From: Alphaproteobacteria bacterium
GTDB lineage: Bacteria; Myxococcota_A; UBA796; GCA-2862545
Length of the DNA: 37,518 bases
Assembly: GCA_020632885.1 (NCBI GenBank)
Contig: JACKEQ010000043.1
Location: forward strand, 1 to 37,518
Direction: 5' to 3'
Shown here: positions 31,603 to 37,518 of the stretch, piece after piece
Position numbering within the stretch: the stretch's first letter is position 1
How the letters are laid out: every line of letters begins with the position of its first letter
Notes under the pieces: generated by a model
What the model saw: the letters and a program-made list of their open reading frames with translations, nothing else
What the model was told of the DNA's origin: nothing
The model's database searches: none
Program-made: the position numbers and the translations under genes

Positions 31603-33141
31603 TCAGTCGAGCCGCACGAGGCGGGGCTCGCTCGTGTTGCCGGCGAGGTCCTCGGCACAGACCCAGGCCAGCGCGGCCTCGGGCGGCGTCTGGACGAACG
31701 GGCGTACGGCGGGGACGGCACGGTCCGCGGACGCACAGCGGTGTGGGGCCCGCGAGCCCCAGCCCACGCGCCAGCCGGCGATGCCGGAGGCCGCGTCACG
31801 CCCCTGCAGGACGAGGGTCGCGCCGTCGACGGTGCGGATCACGCGCACGTCGCGCACCTCGGGCGGGGTGTCGTCGTAGAGGAAGTGCCGCACGGCGAGC
31901 CGATCGGGCCGTTGCAGGCGGGTGAACAGCGTGTGGGGACGGCTGGAGGGCGACAGGGGCGGGCGCAGGGGCAGGGTGGCCGAGACGAACCGCCCGCACG
32001 CGGGCTCGGTGGACGTGCAGGCCGCGCCCGACGTGACCCCGTGGCCGACGACGCCGGACACGACGTAGGCGAGCTGGTCCTGGAGCACGTGGTCGAGGGG
32101 TGCGTCGGCGTGGGCGGGCGGCCGCACGCGGGTCGCCTGGCCCACGTTCCCCGCACCGTCCACGGCACACACCCACGCCTCACCGGGCCAGGCGTCCAGG
32201 CGCAGGCGGGGCTCGGGGCGCTCGTAGGCCTGGAGGACGTCGGTGCACGCCTTGTCGCGCGCGACCCGCCAGCCCGCGATCCAGCCGTCGTCTTCGGCTC
32301 CGACCACGACGATCTCCACGCCCTCCCGGCGCACGAGGGCGGTGGCCTCGCCGCTCTCCGGGGGGCGGTCGTCGACCCAGACGAGCTGCCGTCCCACGGT
32401 GTCGCCCTCGAGGTCGAGCACCGCGAGCCCCGACCGTGCGGACACCGTGTAACGACCGTCCACGACGGGCTCGCAGCGCTTCCCGCCGTCCTCGCGTGCG
32501 CAGACATCACCCGCCACGTCGAGGTCGACGGTGCGCTCGCGCACCACCCGGAGCGCGGGCCCCGATGGCGCCGTCTCCGTGGGCTCCGCGGGACCCGCTG
32601 TCTCCAGGAGGCCGGGGGCGCCGGGCACGCGGACGGTGGTGGGACCGTCCACGATCAGCGCGGTGGCGAACCGCGCACCCGAGGCGTCCCCGACCTGGAG
32701 GAGGTGGGCGCCCGACAGCTCGAGGGGCGGCAGGGCGGGCTCGCCGTCCACCCAGACGACCTCGCGCGGCCCGACCCCCTCGACGTCCACCTTCGCGGGC
32801 CTCCCGACCGCCTCGGAGGCCCAGAGGTCCCGCTCGGCGCCCTCCGTGCCGTAGTAGGCGTCGTTCCAGGTGGGATCGCGATCGCGACTCGAGCGGAGGG
32901 CGACGGCGGCACGGGGGTCCGTCGCGTAGCTCCAGGCCACGCCGACGGCCTGCCAGTACCGGCGATGGTGCACGGCGGACACGGGCTCCCCGCAGGCCAG
33001 GGCCTCCACGAAGGCCTCCAGCCCGCGCTGTGCGTCGGGGAGGAACTGCGCCGCAACGTCCTCCTCCGCCCGGTTGAGCAGCGGCTCGCGCTGCGGGCAG
33101 GCCGCGTGGGCCCCGAGCAGCGCCAGCAGGCTCACTGCCAC
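31603..33141 (-). CDS. Secreted protein, unknown, with Ig-like sections
   Basis: GTG 33141 is preferred because AGGAG sits eight bases upstream; it overlaps the end of the kinase/PEGA reading frame. GTG 33135, forming GTGA with that stop, is another option. The product has 512 residues with a signal peptide (AVSLLALLGAHAA). Residues 20-130 are helical. The rest contains repeated strands with paired cysteines (EAWVCAVDGAGNVGQ, AALAWVCAEDLAGNTSEP, ASGIAGWRVGWG, GWIAGWRVARDKAC). Two units share the pattern GWRVxx...C...WVCAxDxAGN, which looks like Ig-fold domains of extracellular proteins. It belongs to the kinase operon. Confidence 0.7.
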   Translation of the reverse strand: MAVSLLALLGAHAACPQREPLLNRAEEDVAAQFLPDAQRGLEAFVEALACGEPVSAVHHRRYWQAVGVAWSYATDPRAAVALRSSRDRDPTWNDAYYGTEGAERDLWASEAVGRPAKVDVEGVGPREVVWVDGEPALPPLELSGAHLLQVGDASGARFATALIVDGPTTVRVPGAPGLLETAGPAEPTETAPSGPALRVVRERTVDLDVAGDVCAREDGGKRCEPVVDGRYTVSARSGLAVLDLEGDTVGRQLVWVDDRPPESGEATALVRREGVEIVVVGAEDDGWIAGWRVARDKACTDVLQAYERPEPRLRLDAWPGEAWVCAVDGAGNVGQATRVRPPAHADAPLDHVLQDQLAYVVSGVVGHGVTSGAACTSTEPACGRFVSATLPLRPPLSPSSRPHTLFTRLQRPDRLAVRHFLYDDTPPEVRDVRVIRTVDGATLVLQGRDAASGIAGWRVGWGSRAPHRCASADRAVPAVRPFVQTPPEAALAWVCAEDLAGNTSEPRLVRLD

Positions 33142-34370
33142 GACTTCCACTCCTGCTCGGCCTTACGCCACTGCCAGCGCGTGGGGGCGCCCGCGCCCAC
33201 GAGGATGGTGTGGGTGGTCTCGACGCCCCCGAGGCGCATGACGACGGTGTGGGAGCCGTGGGGGAGGTCGACCGTGACGGGCGTGAGGCCCCGGGCCTCT
33301 CCGTCCACCTCGAGCTCCGCGCGGGGCGGGAGGGACAGCATCGTGATGGGCTCGAGGAGGGCCTCGGTGGTCAGGCGCTTCCCGCAGCGGGCGGCCTCCC
33401 CGGTGGCCGACGCGCAGAGGTCGAGGGCCGGGGTGGCGTCGAGGCTCAGGCTGCGCAGCAGCTCCGCCCAGGCGAGGGCGGCATCGCGGGCCACCTGGCG
33501 GGACGCGTCGGACGGGTTGGCCTCGAGCATCCGTGCCGCCGCGCGCGCCCGGATCTCCAGGATCTCGCGCATGTGGCGGGTGCGCGTGCTGCCGCTCCAC
33601 TCGCTGGAGCGCTCGGAGGCCCGCCCGGCCCAGGTGTACGCGTCCCGGTAGCGGGAGAGGCGGCCGTCCGCGCTGGTGTAGAGGTGCCGGCTCCAGGTGA
33701 GCATCATCAGCGGGTCGTAGGCGCCCAGCACGTCGAAGTAGCGGAGCTGGAGCCGCTCGTAGTCGGCGCAGTCGGCCGCGGCGTCGCAGCGGGCCAGGGC
33801 GTCCGCGAGGGCCACCCGGGCGGGCTTGCGGCGGTCGGTGAGCTTGCGGGAGGTGTCCTCGGCGAGCCCGGCCAGGCAGGACCGCTCGTCGGGCGTGAGG
33901 CGCCCGAGGCGAGCGCGGGGCTCGAGGGCGAGGAGGTCGCACGGCAGGACCTCGGGCTCCGGCCGCTCGGCGAGCAGGGCGTCCACGCCGGGGGCCACGA
34001 CCGCCACTGGCTCGTCTGGCACGGGGCCGGGCACGGGGACCTCGGCCTTCTCGGGCTCGGAGGGTTCGGGCTCCTCGGGCTCGGAGGGTTCGGGCTCCTC
34101 GGGCGCGGGGGGCGGCCCGGGCTCGGCGGCCTCCTCGGGCGAGTGCACCTCTCCGCCTCCCGGCGGAGCGGTCCGGACCTCGGGCTCGACGGCAGCACGG
34201 GCGACCGGCTCGGACGGCTCGGGCTCGACGGGCTGGACGGGAGGCTCGACGGGCTGGACGACGGCGACGGGCTCGGGAGGCACGGGCGGTCGATCGGGCA
34301 GGAGGACCCGCGCGCCGGCCGCGCTGCCCCCCGTCGCACCGAGGAACAGCGCCAGGCCTGCGATGGCGAG
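33132..34370 (-). CDS. TM and PEGA part of the Ser/Thr kinase gene (-1 frame)
   Basis: This frame is open from 34505 to 33132 but has no ATG, GTG or TTG before GTG 34283. Even so, its upstream part encodes a clear membrane helix (RRLAIAGLALFLGATGG at about 34376-34326), a Pro/Glu-rich spacer and a globular part ending in a PEGA domain (LPPRAELEVDGEARGLTPV, PHGSHTVVMRLGG). The layout is exactly what should follow the kinase domain in a kinase-TM-PEGA protein. It is therefore best read as the second part of the kinase gene, joined by a -1 shift near 34370 (real mutation, sequencing error or programmed shift). If made separately from GTG 34283 it would have no membrane helix. Confidence 0.7.
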   Translation of the reverse strand, partial: LAIAGLALFLGATGGSAAGARVLLPDRPPVPPEPVAVVQPVEPPVQPVEPEPSEPVARAAVEPEVRTAPPGGGEVHSPEEAAEPGPPPAPEEPEPSEPEEPEPSEPEKAEVPVPGPVPDEPVAVVAPGVDALLAERPEPEVLPCDLLALEPRARLGRLTPDERSCLAGLAEDTSRKLTDRRKPARVALADALARCDAAADCADYERLQLRYFDVLGAYDPLMMLTWSRHLYTSADGRLSRYRDAYTWAGRASERSSEWSGSTRTRHMREILEIRARAAARMLEANPSDASRQVARDAALAWAELLRSLSLDATPALDLCASATGEAARCGKRLTTEALLEPITMLSLPPRAELEVDGEARGLTPVTVDLPHGSHTVVMRLGGVETTHTILVGAGAPTRWQWRKAEQEWKSWQ

Positions 34371-36070
<1,700 letters not shown>

Positions 36071-36104
36071 GGGGGCTCCCGGTCAGGCCCCAGGAGTACC
36101 GGAG

Positions 36105-36137
36105 CCCGGCATCACCGGGAATCCCCCGAAAGGGGGA
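36105..36137. terminator. Paired hairpins between the 36156 gene and the kinase gene
   Basis: CCCGG-CATCA-CCGGG (36105-36119) and TCCCCC-GAAA-GGGGGA (36122-36137) are two perfect inverted repeats in the 85-base gap. The second has a stable GAAA tetraloop. There is no T-tract on either strand. They may terminate or attenuate transcription entering the kinase gene. Confidence 0.4.
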
Positions 36138-36155
36138 GATCTACGTCAGCTCACA

Positions 36156-37436
36156 TCAGAGCTGGGTGACCGTGATGTTGTCGTAGATCGCGAAGGTGGT
36201 CGCCGCGATGCTGGTGAACGGGTCCGACTCGACGAGCCAGATCTGACCGGTCGGATCGACGGCCACCGTGCCCACCGTGACGCTGGAGTCGGTCTCGGTG
36301 TTCGTGATGGTGAACGTGGCGAGCCCGGTGTCTCCGTCGACCTCCACGGTCAGGTGGAGCCACTTGAGGCCCGGTCGGTTGCTGGGGTCGTCCACGAGGG
36401 TCGCCCAGGGCTCGTCGCTCGAGTTGCGGCTCGCGATCCCGGCGTCCCACTCGGGGTCGGTGCCGGGGACGAGGGAGACGTCGTCGGCGAAAAGGCGGAA
36501 GTCGAACGCGGAGCCGCCGTCGCCGGTGAGCTCGAAGGACGCCCCGCTGCGCGTGGGGCCCGCCACGCCGTCGTGGCCCACTCCGACGCCCGCGAGCTCC
36601 GTGCTGCCGCCGGCGGCCACGAAGTCCGACCACACGTCCGCTTCGAACCGGTAGGAGCCCGTGGCGCCGTGGTCGCGCCGGACGATGCACATGGAGCTCG
36701 TGGTGCCGTCCGCGAGGTTCGTGCGCATGCGCAGGCCCACGGAGTCCGAGCCGTTCGGCGCGTTCGGGATGCCGTCGGCGCTGTAGTCGTAGCCGAACAC
36801 CGCGTCGGCGTCGGGCGCGGCGTCGCAGTCGACGGTCCAGGAGGACGCGCTGTCCATCGTGTCCGTGAACAGCACGGTCTCGGCAGGGGCGAGGTCGCCC
36901 GGGAACCAGTCGTCGAGCTCGGTGGCGGGGTCTGCGCCGCCGCAGCTGCCGTAGAGCCCGACGAACACGCCGTTCGCGCCGCTCGTGCGGATCCAGCGGC
37001 CTGCGATGAGACCGTCGCCGTCGATGTCGGCTGCGATCTCCCCCGAGGGCGCGAAGGTGCCGAAGTCGCCGCCTACGGTCGCGACGGGAGACCCCCCCGT
37101 GTACAACGCGCCGTCGATCGTCCGGGCCGGCCGGTCGAGGGACCCGCTCATCTCCTCGGCAGAGGCGCCGTCCGCCCGCCAGAGGCCGCTCCAGGTCCCC
37201 CGGGAGTAGACCCCACCGACCGTGCCCAGGATGTCGCAGGCGGAGGCGTCCACGACGGAGAACAGCTCGTCCACGTGGAGGTCGATCGTGTCCGGCTGCA
37301 GCCTCGCGGCCGCCCCGGCATGGATCACGTCCACGCCCGCGGCGGCGTTCACGTCGGCCTGGACGACCGCGGAGACGGGGCAGATGGTGGCGCCCAGGTC
37401 ACAGGCGAAGGCGGGAGACAGAGAGAGGAAGAGCAT
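36156..37436 (-). CDS. Secreted protein with C-terminal jelly-roll-like domain
   Basis: ATG 37436 has GGAGG six bases upstream. The product has 426 residues. A short signal peptide (MLFLSLSPAFACD) is followed by an N-terminal region (about 15-180) with GGVYSRGTWSGLW, GTFAPSGEIAADIDGDGLIAG and GVFVGLYGSCGG. This recalls the Gly-rich C-terminus of the secreted protein at 9689 (each has turns of the form GxLxG/GRxV). Residues about 190-426 look like a concanavalin-type beta-sandwich (ETVLFTDTMDSASSWTVDCD, GYDYSADGIPNAP, WLHLTVEVDGDTGLATFTI). Function unknown. It lies upstream of the kinase gene on the same strand, separated by hairpins. Confidence 0.75.
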   Translation of the reverse strand: MLFLSLSPAFACDLGATICPVSAVVQADVNAAAGVDVIHAGAAARLQPDTIDLHVDELFSVVDASACDILGTVGGVYSRGTWSGLWRADGASAEEMSGSLDRPARTIDGALYTGGSPVATVGGDFGTFAPSGEIAADIDGDGLIAGRWIRTSGANGVFVGLYGSCGGADPATELDDWFPGDLAPAETVLFTDTMDSASSWTVDCDAAPDADAVFGYDYSADGIPNAPNGSDSVGLRMRTNLADGTTSSMCIVRRDHGATGSYRFEADVWSDFVAAGGSTELAGVGVGHDGVAGPTRSGASFELTGDGGSAFDFRLFADDVSLVPGTDPEWDAGIASRNSSDEPWATLVDDPSNRPGLKWLHLTVEVDGDTGLATFTITNTETDSSVTVGTVAVDPTGQIWLVESDPFTSIAATTFAIYDNITVTQL

Positions 37437-37518
37437 CGGGGACCTCCGGGTGGAGGTCGCCCCTAATGAAGCCGTGGGCCCGGTGCGCCCACGGATACAC
37501 ACGCGCTACGTTCAGGGT

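Overview
The window is about 70% G+C or more over most of its length and is gene dense. Many products are predicted lipoproteins or secreted proteins with very short signal peptides. It also carries a Ser/Thr kinase with a PEGA tail, MopE-type Cys/Asp-rich repeats, FecR-domain proteins, a large soluble AAA/GAF histidine kinase and degenerate MYXO-CTERM-like tails. Together these suggest an environmental Myxococcota-type (former deltaproteobacterial) chromosome. No ribosomal or other phylogenetic marker is present, so this is inference from gene style.

Left part (1-16463), host chromosome. On the minus strand lie a partial secreted zinc metallopeptidase, two tandem FecR-domain paralogues and a membrane protein translationally coupled to a 1396-residue AAA-TPR-GAF-histidine kinase. 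Next come, on the plus strand, a secreted protein and an OmpR-type response regulator. A GPP34 (GOLPH3-like) protein coupled to a coiled-coil lipoprotein follows on the minus strand. After it come a LamG/MopE-repeat protein, a two-domain VOC protein, an SH3 lipoprotein and a tRNA-Trp gene.

Accessory part 1 (16495-18870). A 49-bp perfect direct repeat, running from the tRNA-Trp anticodon loop to just past the tRNA 3' end, brackets 2.3 kb. This is the signature of a site-specific integrated element. It carries two minus-strand genes and no recognisable integrase. One gene encodes a coiled-coil protein with a PD-(D/E)XK nuclease-like C-terminus and has clearly lower G+C. The other is an unrecognised ORF that reads through the att core into host DNA. 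This is the best candidate in the window for an undescribed system, possibly anti-phage defence.

Accessory part 2 (21041-24608). A complete 3556-bp transposon has inserted into a small membrane-protein gene. Its ends can be set to the base from the interrupted reading frame: 6-bp target duplications TGATCG and imperfect 11-bp terminal repeats beginning TGTCT. It encodes an accessory protein, a Mu/IS481-like DDE transposase and an ExeA/TnsC-like AAA ATPase (GTGA overlap). A phased array of an alternating 11-bp motif follows the ATPase stop.

Right part (24771-37518), host chromosome. It holds a lipoprotein with an S74-like C-terminal chaperone motif, a cysteine-rich surface protein and two lipoproteins. 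There is also an apparent minus-strand operon of a Ser/Thr kinase (with a -1 frameshift before its TM-PEGA part), a 512-residue secreted protein, a Sel1-repeat/beta-barrel fusion and a lipoprotein. A secreted beta-sandwich-like protein lies upstream of the kinase.

Several genes show a TAnnnT-type -10 box close to the start, and at least two starts look leaderless.
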